Shown piece by piece: positions 29,657 to 39,236 of a stretch of DNA of 64,000 nt. Where the stretch lies: positions 558,001-622,000 of the forward strand of contig UWYS01000008.1 in the NCBI GenBank assembly GCA_900291925.1, in the 5' to 3' direction. The notes below the pieces were generated by a model. It did not search any database. It had not been told where the DNA came from and saw nothing but the letters and a program-made list of their open reading frames with translations. Source of the stretch: Thecaphora thlaspeos. Its lineage: Eukaryota > Basidiomycota > Ustilaginomycetes > Urocystidales > Glomosporiaceae. A program made the translations under genes and the position numbers. The stretch's first letter is position 1, and every line of letters begins with the position of its first letter.

Positions 29657-32512
29657 ATGAGAGCTGCACGTCGCAGCACCTTCGCGACCATGGCGCGGAG
29701 ATTGCTCACCGCAGCCTCGGTGGCCACCGCCGCCATCGGTCTGGCATCGCTTCCGCGTGGATGCCACGCCGCCGGCTCGGCCGGCTCGTATGAGGTCGTC
29801 AGGCGCAACTCGCTCGCCTCGGCCATGATGTTGGGCCTCGTAGACCAGGACACCGTCTTTATCCTCGACAAGGCCGAGAACAACACAGAGAGGCTCGATG
29901 ACGGACGTCCCGTCTGGGGTGCCTTCTTTAGTCTCGAGGACAACACCGTCAGGGGCGTTTCCGTCCAGACAAACACCTTCTGCGCCTCCGGCCTCACGCT
30001 CGGAAACGGGACGTGGGTGGTTGCCGGCGGCAATCAGGCGGTCGGCTACGGAGGCGCTGGCGTCCCTTACGGGGTCAACCCCTACAATGACTACGACGGT
30101 CAGCAGGCGCTCCGGCTGCTGGAGCCGCAGACCTCGGCCACTAACCTCGAGTGGCTCGATCCGGCCCCGGGCAGCCCCGGCCTCCAGATGCAGACGCGAC
30201 GGTGGTATCCGGGCATTGAGGGGCTCGAGGACGGCAGCATCCTCCTGGTCGGTGGTGCCACGGGCGGCGGATACATCAACCGCAACACGCCAAACACTGA
30301 CCCCCTCTACCAGGGCGGCAGCTTCACCAGCCTCAACACTGGCGGCTCCAATCCCACTTACGAGTACTTCCCGCCCGCAGGGAAGCCGCAGCTGGCCGTC
30401 AGCCAGTTCATGGGCAAGACGTCCGGCCTCAACATGTACCCGCACACCTTCTTGATGCCCTCCGGCCGGATCTTCATGCAGGCTAACTACAGCACCGTGC
30501 TCTGGGACCACCTCAACAACCAGGAGGAGGCGCTTCCGGACATGCCCAATGGTGAGTTTATAGAACAGCGACTGAGCGCTCGACGCGAGCCCTGCGATTC
30601 GGTTCGGCTCTGCGTCTTAGAACCGTGGTCAAGAACCCGCTTGCTTACCAATCTATCCTCTTCTCGTCTGGCCGTGATCTCTCCGTGCGCCACAGAGATC
30701 ATTCGCGTGTACCCCGCCTCGGCTGCCACCGCCATGAAGCCGCTGACCTCTGCGGACAACTACACGGCGTCGATCCTCTTCTGCGGCGGCAGTACCATGT
30801 CCGACGAGCTGTGGGGCAACTACACCAGTCCTGGCGGCAACATTCTTCGCATTTCGGCCTCCAAGGACTGCAGCTCGATCATCCCCGAGCTACCCGACGG
30901 CACCTCCAACCCTGACGTCGCCTACGAGCACGAGGAGGACCTCCCAGAGGGCAGGTCGATGGGCCAATTCATCCACCTGCCCGACGGCACCATGGTCATC
31001 CTCAACGGCGCCTCCAAGGGAACCGCCGGCTACGGCAACACCACCTGGAACACCGCCATCTACAACGGACAGCAGATCAACACCGAGGGCATGTGCCAGG
31101 ATCCTTCCTACACGCCGGTCATCTACGACCCGTCGAAGCCCAAGGGCAGCCGCCTCTCGAGCAAGGGCCTGTCGCCGTCGACCATTGCCCGGCTGTACCA
31201 CTCGAGCGCCATCCTTATCCCCGATGGCTCTGTCCTCGTCGCCGGCTCCAACCCGCATCAGGACGTCGTCACCAACATGCCGACTGGCACCTCGCCTCAG
31301 GCGTTCAACACCACCTACGAGGTTGAAAAGTTCTATCCGCCCTACTGGGACAAGGAGAGACCTGTCCCGCAAGGCATGCCCGACTCCATCCCGTATGGCG
31401 GCCCGCCGTTCAAGATCACCGTCAACGGTACCTTTATGGGCGACAGCGCCAACGCGAAGGCGGCCAACACCAAGTTTGCTGTGATCCGACCCGGTTTCTC
31501 GACGCACGCGATGAATATGGGCCAGCGCGCCATCCACCTGGACTATACGTACATCGTTAACGACGACGCCTCGGTCACCTACACCGTCAACCCGCTGCCG
31601 CCGACCATAGGGATCAACAGACTCTTTGTCCCCGGACCGGCCATATTCTTTGTCACCGTCGCCGGCGTGCCCAGTATCGGCAAGTTCCTCATGGTCGGCG
31701 GCACGACGGGCCAGGCGCAGGCAGTCCCGTTCACGCCCACCTTTGGCACCGCCCTCCAGACGCTCGCGACGCCCGTCAACAGCACAAAGTTCACCGCCTC
31801 GATCGCATCAGACGATGACAGCTCGTCGAGCTGGGGAATCGGCAAGATCGCCGGCATCGCCGGCGGCGGCGGCGCCGTCGTTGCGCTCCTGATCCTCGGC
31901 ATCTGCCTCTGGCGTCGGCGCAGCAACAAGGCCGACAGCAAGCTGGCGGCTCGCAACTCGGCCGCGCCCTGGACAAGCCGCGACCTTGGCTCTGGTGCCG
32001 AGTACAAGCGCGTCGACACGCCCGTTGGCTCGGTCCGCGGAGTCGCCGCCGGCGGCGCTTTCAGTGCTTCCGCCGCCAACGAGAGCGCACACACTTTTGA
32101 GAGCTACCGGATGCAGGGCGTCGGCGAGAGCAAGGAGACGCTCGGCGACTACTATGACAACCCGCGCACCGGCTCGCGCGGCGGTCACGAGCAGTACTCG
32201 AGTCCGCTTGCCTACAACTCGCCCACCTCGGCTCAGCAGTACCGCGGCGACGCCGGCGCTGGCGGCGGCGATTACCAGCAGCAGGGCTGGGGCGAACACG
32301 TGGCAGGCGACGCGGGAGCTTACTATGAGGACAACGCCGACCGCTACGGCGGCCACCACGACGATTATCCGCAGCAGCAGCAGTACTACGATTCGCCGCA
32401 GCGCGGTTACTCGGAGTCCTCCCATTCGGCGCACAGGCAGCAGGACCAGAGCTACTCGAGTTCGGGCCACCGGCACTACGATCAGAGCTACTCTGGCTCG
32501 TACGCGCGATAA
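29657..32512 (+). CDS. glo1: membrane-anchored glyoxal oxidase (copper radical oxidase)
   Basis: Exons 29657-30551 and 30696-32512 flank a 144-bp intron that is itself open in frame; spliced product 903 residues. A signal peptide (about residues 1-38) precedes the glyoxal oxidase N-terminal beta-propeller and a C-terminal immunoglobulin-like domain. The radical cofactor is visible: Cys109 in NTFCASG and Tyr184 in RWYPG form the Tyr-Cys pair. Copper ligands are Tyr466-His467 in RLYHSSA and His569 in STHAMNMGQR. A membrane segment (about 681-700) is followed by WRRR and a Tyr/Gln/Ser-rich cytoplasmic tail. The enzyme oxidises small aldehydes and makes hydrogen peroxide. The anchored form with a tail matches Ustilago maydis Glo1, reported as needed for filamentous growth and virulence. 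All active-site residues are intact. Confidence 0.94.
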   Translation: MRAARRSTFATMARRLLTAASVATAAIGLASLPRGCHAAGSAGSYEVVRRNSLASAMMLGLVDQDTVFILDKAENNTERLDDGRPVWGAFFSLEDNTVRGVSVQTNTFCASGLTLGNGTWVVAGGNQAVGYGGAGVPYGVNPYNDYDGQQALRLLEPQTSATNLEWLDPAPGSPGLQMQTRRWYPGIEGLEDGSILLVGGATGGGYINRNTPNTDPLYQGGSFTSLNTGGSNPTYEYFPPAGKPQLAVSQFMGKTSGLNMYPHTFLMPSGRIFMQANYSTVLWDHLNNQEEALPDMPNGEFIEQRLSARREPCDSVRLCVLEPWSRTRLLTNLSSSRLAVISPCATEIIRVYPASAATAMKPLTSADNYTASILFCGGSTMSDELWGNYTSPGGNILRISASKDCSSIIPELPDGTSNPDVAYEHEEDLPEGRSMGQFIHLPDGTMVILNGASKGTAGYGNTTWNTAIYNGQQINTEGMCQDPSYTPVIYDPSKPKGSRLSSKGLSPSTIARLYHSSAILIPDGSVLVAGSNPHQDVVTNMPTGTSPQAFNTTYEVEKFYPPYWDKERPVPQGMPDSIPYGGPPFKITVNGTFMGDSANAKAANTKFAVIRPGFSTHAMNMGQRAIHLDYTYIVNDDASVTYTVNPLPPTIGINRLFVPGPAIFFVTVAGVPSIGKFLMVGGTTGQAQAVPFTPTFGTALQTLATPVNSTKFTASIASDDDSSSSWGIGKIAGIAGGGGAVVALLILGICLWRRRSNKADSKLAARNSAAPWTSRDLGSGAEYKRVDTPVGSVRGVAAGGAFSASAANESAHTFESYRMQGVGESKETLGDYYDNPRTGSRGGHEQYSSPLAYNSPTSAQQYRGDAGAGGGDYQQQGWGEHVAGDAGAYYEDNADRYGGHHDDYPQQQQYYDSPQRGYSESSHSAHRQQDQSYSSSGHRHYDQSYSGSYAR

Positions 32513-33877
32513 GCTCGGCCGGTCGCTTGCCTTCCCGTCTTTCGCCTCTCTCTCTCACTTTTTCTCTCTCTTTGCCTCTCACCTCCCTTCCTTGATTCGG
32601 TCGGTTGGTCGGTCGTGCTGTGCACCTCCTGTAGAGACGGCGTCTCTCCCTCTCATATCTTATCGGGTCCCTCGAGCATTTGGAGAGCAAGAGGAGATGG
32701 ACCAGCTGCGGCCCAGGGTCTGGATTCGTTGGGTGTGGTCTCAGCCTTCGGTCTCGCCATCATCCTCCCTCTTCCATCTCCGTCGACCTCTCTCCCCTGC
32801 CCCTTCCTCCTGTACACTTGCATCGGCCCTCAGCACCGCCCACGGGCATGTCGCAGGGACCCAAAGATTGACGACGGACTACCCCCCCGCACGCTCGTCA
32901 AGTCCCGGACCGCAGTCACCGCGCCGTTTCAGACCCTTCTCGATCGGAGCACGCTTTCTGTATTCCCCTCCTGCACTGTCCAAGGTCACTCGCTACCCTA
33001 TCTCTTCCTCTCCATCCCCACTCGCCGTCACGGTCGTCGCTGCCGGAGCAAACGGACGATTTCTCTCTCTATCTCTCTCCCTCCCTCACTCTCCATTACT
33101 CGCGCATATCTCTTCATCCCTGGGCCTTCCCCTCATTCTGCTGTGTATTTTCTCTCTGTCCTGTGTCTAGTCTGCACACAACTCCTAAGCTATTACATTC
33201 GAAGGACCGCCCGAAGAGAGTTGTGGTCGGTTGGTCCTGCCGATTGACGGCGAGCGAAGGCCGGCCGCGTGTGGAAAGGAAGGACAAAGGGACGGACGCA
33301 CGATTGTGCATCGCCAGAAGAGTCGTCCGGTGAGGTCGGGGATGAAAGGGGACGAAGATCGACGTCGTGACGCGCTTGCCTCATCTCCCTCTCCCTGTGC
33401 CTTTATATTCTCCCCTTTGTTAGGCACGCACAACCGGACAGCTGTGCCACCATCCTTCCACGGACAAAGAGTGCGGAATTCTACAGGCGACCCAAGCGAC
33501 ATTCCCTTGGATCTGTTCCTGATTCGTTGCCGAGAGGAGCGCTGCCTCTGTTCTTGCCAAGACGGACGGAGGTTCGGGTAGGCGTGAATGGACCTTGAAG
33601 AAAGGGGCGAGAGCAGGTCGTTGATAGATCAGAAGGCTGCTAAACGAGAGTCGGGACAGCATGTCTTTGTCTCGACCAGTATGGAGCGTCGCTCCTTTCA
33701 TACATCCGCTCCTCTTCTCCAGGTCTCAGCTGGGAGAGGACGAGTGTCCTTCCCAACCCGACGTTCGAGTAGAGATGAAGCGTCTATATATTTCTCCCCC
33801 TCCCTTTCCCCCTCTGTCACCCTCTCTGCTTTACTTCTACGCCTCTCCTCGTTTCGGTCCATCTACACCATCTCGCC
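32513..33877. other. glyoxal oxidase 3' flank and next leader
   Basis: No supported gene. Pyrimidine-rich blocks at 32520-33170 and 33790-33870 look like transcribed untranslated sequence. A TCTC-rich low-complexity tract lies near 33060-33100. Confidence 0.5.
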
Positions 33878-34561
33878 ATGAAGACTCCCTCCCCACCCTC
33901 CTTCGGATCTGGAAGCAATCTACCACCACCACCACCACACTTTCACTGGTATCTGACCACCGGACGGAATCTTCTTCGATCCTCTACGATCACCCTCTCA
34001 CGTAGCACTGTCGCTTTTGCTCTGCCTCATCGTCATCCGGAAGTGTCTGTCACGGAGACGCATGCGATTGTCTCTTCCTCTTCGCGGTGGACTGCACCTA
34101 CTCCTACCGCTGCTCTACCTTCTACAACGACGCCGTCGTCAATGACGACAAAGGGGCCCGACGTCAATCGTCCCATCAAACTCGAACCTCAAGACGACTC
34201 GCCGCTCATTCCAGGTCTGGCATCACGACCGGTCCTCTCCTCTCGATCACTCAACGTTCCCAACCCCTTTCTCGTCGCACCCAGAGTGAACACCAATCCG
34301 CACCATCAAGGAGGACAGGGACAAGGGGAAAAGATCATCATCAAGTTCCACTCCCTCTCGCCGCAGCCATCGGGACGTAAAAAGTCGGCGGCAAAGTACA
34401 TTGTCGCTAACCGTGCAAAGTGGGCGTCCATGAGCGCCGCTCAGATTCAGGCGACACTGAAGAAGTGTTTGCTAAGGGAAAGGGCGAGATATGGGACGGG
34501 GGTTGTCGGTGTCAAGAAGGAGCAGGAAGAGGAGAGGGAGAGCTGGTTCGTCTTGAAATAG
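33878..34561 (+). CDS. hypothetical basic protein
   Basis: Open frame of 227 codons preceded by a pyrimidine-rich leader. The N-terminal half is Ser/Thr/Pro-rich. The C-terminal 90 residues look more protein-like: GEKIIIKFHSLSP, a KKSAAKYIVANRAKWASMSA segment, and a lysine/arginine helix ending in ESWFVLK. A second ATG at 34141 would give a 140-residue protein and is a credible alternative start, since the first 88 residues have leader-like composition. No family is recognised. It could be a small nuclear or lineage-specific protein. Confidence 0.5.
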   Translation: MKTPSPPSFGSGSNLPPPPPHFHWYLTTGRNLLRSSTITLSRSTVAFALPHRHPEVSVTETHAIVSSSSRWTAPTPTAALPSTTTPSSMTTKGPDVNRPIKLEPQDDSPLIPGLASRPVLSSRSLNVPNPFLVAPRVNTNPHHQGGQGQGEKIIIKFHSLSPQPSGRKKSAAKYIVANRAKWASMSAAQIQATLKKCLLRERARYGTGVVGVKKEQEEERESWFVLK

Positions 34562-35125
34562 TGCGGGTTGTAGGACGGTTCGAACAAGTTGGACGGATTT
34601 AGGGGGGGGGGGGGCAAAGAGGCCCGCTCGTGTTCGAATGACAGCCGAAAGAGATCTTCAAAGCAATCATGAGACGACAGCCATCGGCAGTCAGGTGCTG
34701 GTGTTCTGTGAGAATGCAGGTGTGTTATTCGGAATGAAGGGTGTAGAGGGGGTTCCGGAAGTGTTGGTGATGATGTGTGTGTGGATAGTGGTACAAGAAC
34801 AGGGACGAGAGGCAGCAATGCGTGCAGCACGCCATGAGACCGTGCCGCCGGCAGAAGAGACAATCTCTCCGCCCAGGGCGCAAGGTCCGCGAAGTACCAG
34901 AGGGCCGAACCGCTCCGCGTCTCATACATCCTCCTCATCGTCCCTTCATTCGCTCGCCAGATGGCCGTGACTCTCTGCCAGCCCGGCCTGTCTGACCTCG
35001 CTCGTAGGACTGACTGAACGCCCTTCACGTCCTCCTCCTACGGCGTGAGTTTGTCTGCAATCGGTTCGCATTTTTTTGGGTGTGTGTGTAGCTGGCAGAG
35101 GGAAAGGGCGTGGTATCGAGTACAT
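34562..35125. other. intergenic between converging genes
   Basis: 3' flanks of the hypothetical gene and of RPL12. A run of 13 G lies at 34602-34614. Nothing else recognised. Confidence 0.55.
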
Positions 35126-36432
35126 TTATTCGTCGATCTCGATCTCGCCGGCGTCGATCTGCTCAATGATCGAGTGCGGGTCCTGTCCGTCGACGGTGCA
35201 TCCGACCGACTGAGCGGTACCGAGGATCTCCTTGACACCACCTGCAAGATTCTTGGCGAACGACTTGTGCGCCATCGTTCGCGCAATCTCGATGATCTCA
35301 TCGAGCGGGATGTTGCCTCCGTGCTTGATGTTCTTCTCCTTCTTGCGGTCACGCGGGGGCTCCTTGAGCGCGCGGATGACGAGCGAAGAGGCCGAGGGGA
35401 CAACCGAAACGGCGGCCTGTCGGTTCTGGACCGTCAGCTGGACGGTAACGCGGAGACCCTTCCACTCGCCAGTGGCCTTGGCAATGTCTTCACCGACCTT
35501 CTTGGGCGACTGTACGCGGGGGAGGGGGTGGATGCGTCGGGGAGGAAGAGAGAAGAGAGGCAAGGTCAGACCACCGATTCAGTCGACAAATGGCTGGTTG
35601 CGACCCTGCGTCCCATCTACTCCAGGGAATACTCACGAGACCAAGAGGACCGATCTTTGGGGCGAGAGCCGAAGAGGCACCGACCTCACCACCAGTGGCT
35701 CGGAGGTAGATGATCTGTTGTGTGAGGAAGCGCAAAGGGTCGAGGTGAAGCAGAGGTCAGACTTGTGTGCCTGCAATAGAGCCTGGATTGCCGGCGCAGC
35801 TCTGCCACAAGTCGCTGTAGGTCCGCTCGTTGCCGCTCGCCGTCGGGATCGCCCGTGTCGCATGTCGAGATATCGGAGGATGTCGGTTGCCTCAATGGGA
35901 CGCTGAAATCGGAGAGCCTGCCTGCCAGATTTTCTCCGCCTTCGGCAACCACGTTCTCCATTGCCTGTCCATCCTTGCAGTCCATCTGCGCTATCGAGCT
36001 CAGCGAATCCTGGCTTGGCTACCTGAGCAGCTTTATGTAATAGAGCTCGCTCCTCTAAGCCTCGTGCCTCGCTTCAGAGAGCTCCCTGATCGATGCGACG
36101 GCTGATCTCGCTGCTTCTTGCAATCCCTTTGCGTGCAGCCGGACCGAGCTCCTGCGTTCGTCCTCGTTCCAGCCCTTCTTCGTCATCCATGCCATCATCG
36201 GTGCTGTTCCCTACGCCATTCTCCTCCGCCCTCTGTTCCATAGCGGAATTCCCCAGGGCATGGCCCATCCTTCAGATCATTGGTCGGTGTGTCGGGGGCG
36301 TTCTGGCGTGTCGGCAATCAGGGCAGCGAGCGGACGGGCGGGCAGTTGGCAGTGATGGGCGGTCTAGCAGCGTTGTGTCGGTGTGTAGCTGCTACGAACC
36401 TTGATCTCGTTGGGGTCGATTTTAGGCGCCAT
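35126..36432 (-). CDS. RPL12: 60S ribosomal protein L12 (uL11)
   Basis: Three exons, 36432-36400, 35714-35637 and 35509-35126, give 164 residues. The protein begins [11 protein letters not shown], continues [20 protein letters not shown] across the first join and [19 protein letters not shown] across the second. It ends with the conserved [15 protein letters not shown] and an acidic tail. It forms the base of the ribosomal stalk at the GTPase-associated centre. The first intron (685 bp) follows codon 11 and starts GTTCGT, a weaker donor; the second (127 bp) starts GTGAGT. A long first intron right after the start is common in ribosomal protein genes and may carry regulation. The promoter side has clustered TGGGCC motifs. 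Confidence 0.97.
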
Positions 36433-36570
36433 GGTGACGGGCTTGGAGGGTGGTGTTGATCGCGGGTGATGGGGGAGATAGGAGAAGAATGGTAGCGTCG
36501 GACTCGGTGCGCTGAGCAACGAACGGGCGGGCGATGAGCCAAGGGCCGCCACTGGCCTATCTCTCGGCGC

Positions 36571-36599
36571 TGGCCCAGCCTGGCCCAGATTGTGGGCCA
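36571..36599. promoter_or_regulatory. TGGGCC motif cluster upstream of RPL12
   Basis: TGGCCCA occurs at 36571-36577 and 36581-36587 and its complement TGGGCCA at 36593-36599. A related GGCCCAA lies at 36643-36649. The cluster is about 140-220 bp upstream of the RPL12 start codon. Tight spacing and both orientations suggest factor binding sites; the factor is unknown. Confidence 0.45.
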
Positions 36600-36952
36600 T
36601 CGGCTCCGAAGTTTCTCCCCTTGTCCGGCTTCAAGGAGCGCGCGGCCCAAGAGAGGGCCCCGCTGGAATCTGGACTAATTTTTTTTTTAAAGGCAGCCCC
36701 GGCCGAGGTTCAACGTGGGAAACTTAGAAAATTAGGGGCACGCCGGCGCGACTTCGGAACCGACGTGCGGGCGTCCACCCGTGCATCCTCCGCTCCGAAG
36801 TGGGGCTGTCCCGAGAACTCGGGTTCAGGGTCCGGAAGGCTCCAGCCCTCGTTGCATGCAGATCCCACGTACAACGACGAGCGAGCGTACCTGGACGGAA
36901 GCGCTCGTGGGGTACACACCCGGCATACGTTGCGGAACTTCTTGCCGCGCCA

Positions 36953-36986
36953 CGCCCCTGACCGCCCCTGACCGCCCCTGACCGCC
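36953..36986. repeat. three tandem copies of CGCCCCTGAC
   Basis: Three exact 10-bp units (36953-36982) followed by a partial CGCC, in intergenic DNA. Confidence 0.8.
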
Positions 36987-38260
36987 GTTGATGCTCCAGA
37001 CGCACCCTCACGTCGCCATCATGACAGGTGGCTAAGAGGCAAGGCTCAAAGTAGCCCTACGGACGTCGGCTGCCCGCATGTCTGCCGCATGTGGCGAGTA
37101 TCAGCAGACAGTCAAGCTTTCTCCGAGCTTCGAAAGCACCCTCGAGGCTCTTTTCAGCCCCATACGACACACGTCCGGTACCTGCCGCTCGGCAGAGCCG
37201 CTCAGGGCCGGCGTGGACATCGGTTGGCCGTTTGTAGCGACAGCCAATGGTATAGCGAGTGTCAGGGTGTGTATGGATACACCGTTGGCGTCGAGATGCT
37301 GAAATTACCCAGACTCTATTGCGGACAGTCGCTCTCCTTTACCATACAGGTCCCCTGCAACGCTGTTCTTTGCCAGTCTTCTCACCGCGCAACCACCCGG
37401 ACTCCCCGCCCGACGCAGCCTCACCGCGTCATCACCCACGATCCCCACTTGACGTAACCTCACCAATGCAGACCGACGATGCCTTCCGCCCGGTGTGCTT
37501 GTCCCGCGGCACCACCTACATTGCTGCTGCCGGAGAGAATAGCGGTGCCTTGGAGCTGTATCACAACAATGTCAGGTTTGCGGATGCAACGAAGTCCTAT
37601 CAGCTCGGCCAGAGTGACCAGGAGCGAGCGTCAAGCCGAAAATCTCGACACCCCAGGGGACCGTTCCTTCGCTCTGAAGGAAATATTTGAGGAAGCACAG
37701 AGTATGACTGCTAGTGGTTCCAGCGCTGCGGTACTGGCACGATCAATACGCCCTGCACACGTTGTATACCGGTTCTGGCCATCATCTTTGTGGCTCTCGA
37801 AGTTGCGGCAGGAAGGACCCCGAGACGGGGCTTCTGCACGATGGGGCTTGTCGGGACACATCGACTATGGGAGAAAGTCAGACATACTGTACCTACACTG
37901 CCCCGAGCTGCATGGCGACGATCGTCTCAAGACCAAGCGCGGAATAATTAGGGTCGCGAGAGCTACCTGCGAGGTGGTCAACTTACCCTCTCTCCAAGGA
38001 CTGATCAATGACGACGCGCGCGACCTCCCTCATGGCCTACCTTTTTTGAAGTGGCTAACACACGCCAGTCACCGTGGCGGAACTGGGCGCACTTGCGCTC
38101 GAAGGTGGCAGCGGCAAGATCGTCAAATGACAGGCGCAAAGGCAAACCGGCTTCAACGGGGGCAACAATGTCGAGTCAGCCCAGAGACTTGCCCGCCTGC
38201 AGAGCTCATCTAAAGCCAGGCCACAACAGCAGCAGCACGGGCGCTGAAGTTACCGAGCAA

Positions 38261-38282
38261 CGACGACGACGACGACGACGAC
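38261..38282. repeat. CGA trinucleotide microsatellite
   Basis: About seven uninterrupted CGA units in non-coding sequence. Confidence 0.85.
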
Positions 38283-39236
38283 AAGACGACAGCACCATAT
38301 CGGACGAAGAAAAAGCAAGGGACACCCCGGCAGCGTCGACGCCGCAACGACGCACGAAGGCGGATGCGCCAGCGCGCGAGCATCTGCAAGATCACGAACG
38401 GCGCCCTGGAGGGCCCACGGGACGATTCTGACAGGTGTGACCCTGAGATCGATGATGGTGGGGGAGATAAGTAGAGGAGTGACGAGGGATCCAAGCTAGA
38501 TGCCTGGAGATCACGTACGCACAAGACGCACACCCCCCGTACAAGCGGTCAAAGGCGTATAGCAAGGAGTGTATTCGCATACACTGGCTGTATTGGCTAA
38601 CTTATGTGTGCTGGCAAGAATGAAAGAAGGCGGATGGCCATGTGATGGCCATTGGGATGGGCGGTGTGATTGCAGAACCAAATGAGTGGTACGTGGCAGA
38701 GACGAGGCGACGTGTGGCGAGGTGGGGACGAGGCCTGAGGCGGGGCTGAGTGGTGGGGGGCGGTGGTGACTGCAACCGATGGGTGGCAACCACCGCATGA
38801 GGGAGCCGTGCGAGAGGCTCGCCATAGGCCCTCGCCGTGATCGGCTGCCTGGATCGGAACTCGGTGGAGGTTTTTGTCCTGTCGTTCACCTTTCGCTTCG
38901 CCCACCGGGCAGGAAACACCTTCCTCGTTCCTCGTTTCTCTATTCTGCCCACACTCATACACCCCACCTTTGCCCGGCACACAGACTCAATATCCCTTCT
39001 CAGCGCCTGTCTATCGTACATCACTGCTGCTGCTCCCCAGTCTCTGACGCTGATAGCAAGCGAACGCATCACCAACACTCCAGATCGGCTTGAGGCCGGA
39101 TCAGCAGACCGACGACCATCGACCACCGCCGACGACATCTGCCTCACCACATCGCGACCCGCCCCACGAGCATCTCCTCGTCTTCCCCGAAGTTCAGCGT
39201 GCAACCTCTTCCGGCCTGCCGTCTGCGACAGATAGG

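Larger units (their letters stand above)
36433..39236. other. 2.8-kb divergent intergenic region
   Basis: It lies between divergent genes: RPL12 (minus) and the CCCH/RRM gene (plus). It holds the RPL12 promoter on the left and a pyrimidine-rich leader on the right (about 38870-39236). In the middle, an open frame at 37479-38213 has no recognisable feature and no supporting splice structure. Two short tandem repeats are listed separately. Confidence 0.45.

Noticed and set aside
31986..33170. 394-codon frame overlapping the glyoxal oxidase 3' end
   Set aside because: Alternative frame of the Tyr/Gln-rich tail plus 3' flank.
37479..38213. 244-codon plus-strand frame between RPL12 and the CCCH/RRM gene
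   Set aside because: No domain, no codon pattern like neighbours, no splice structure; kept as intergenic.
38257..38285. CGA repeat considered as coding poly-Asp/Arg
   Set aside because: No surrounding coding evidence; treated as a microsatellite.
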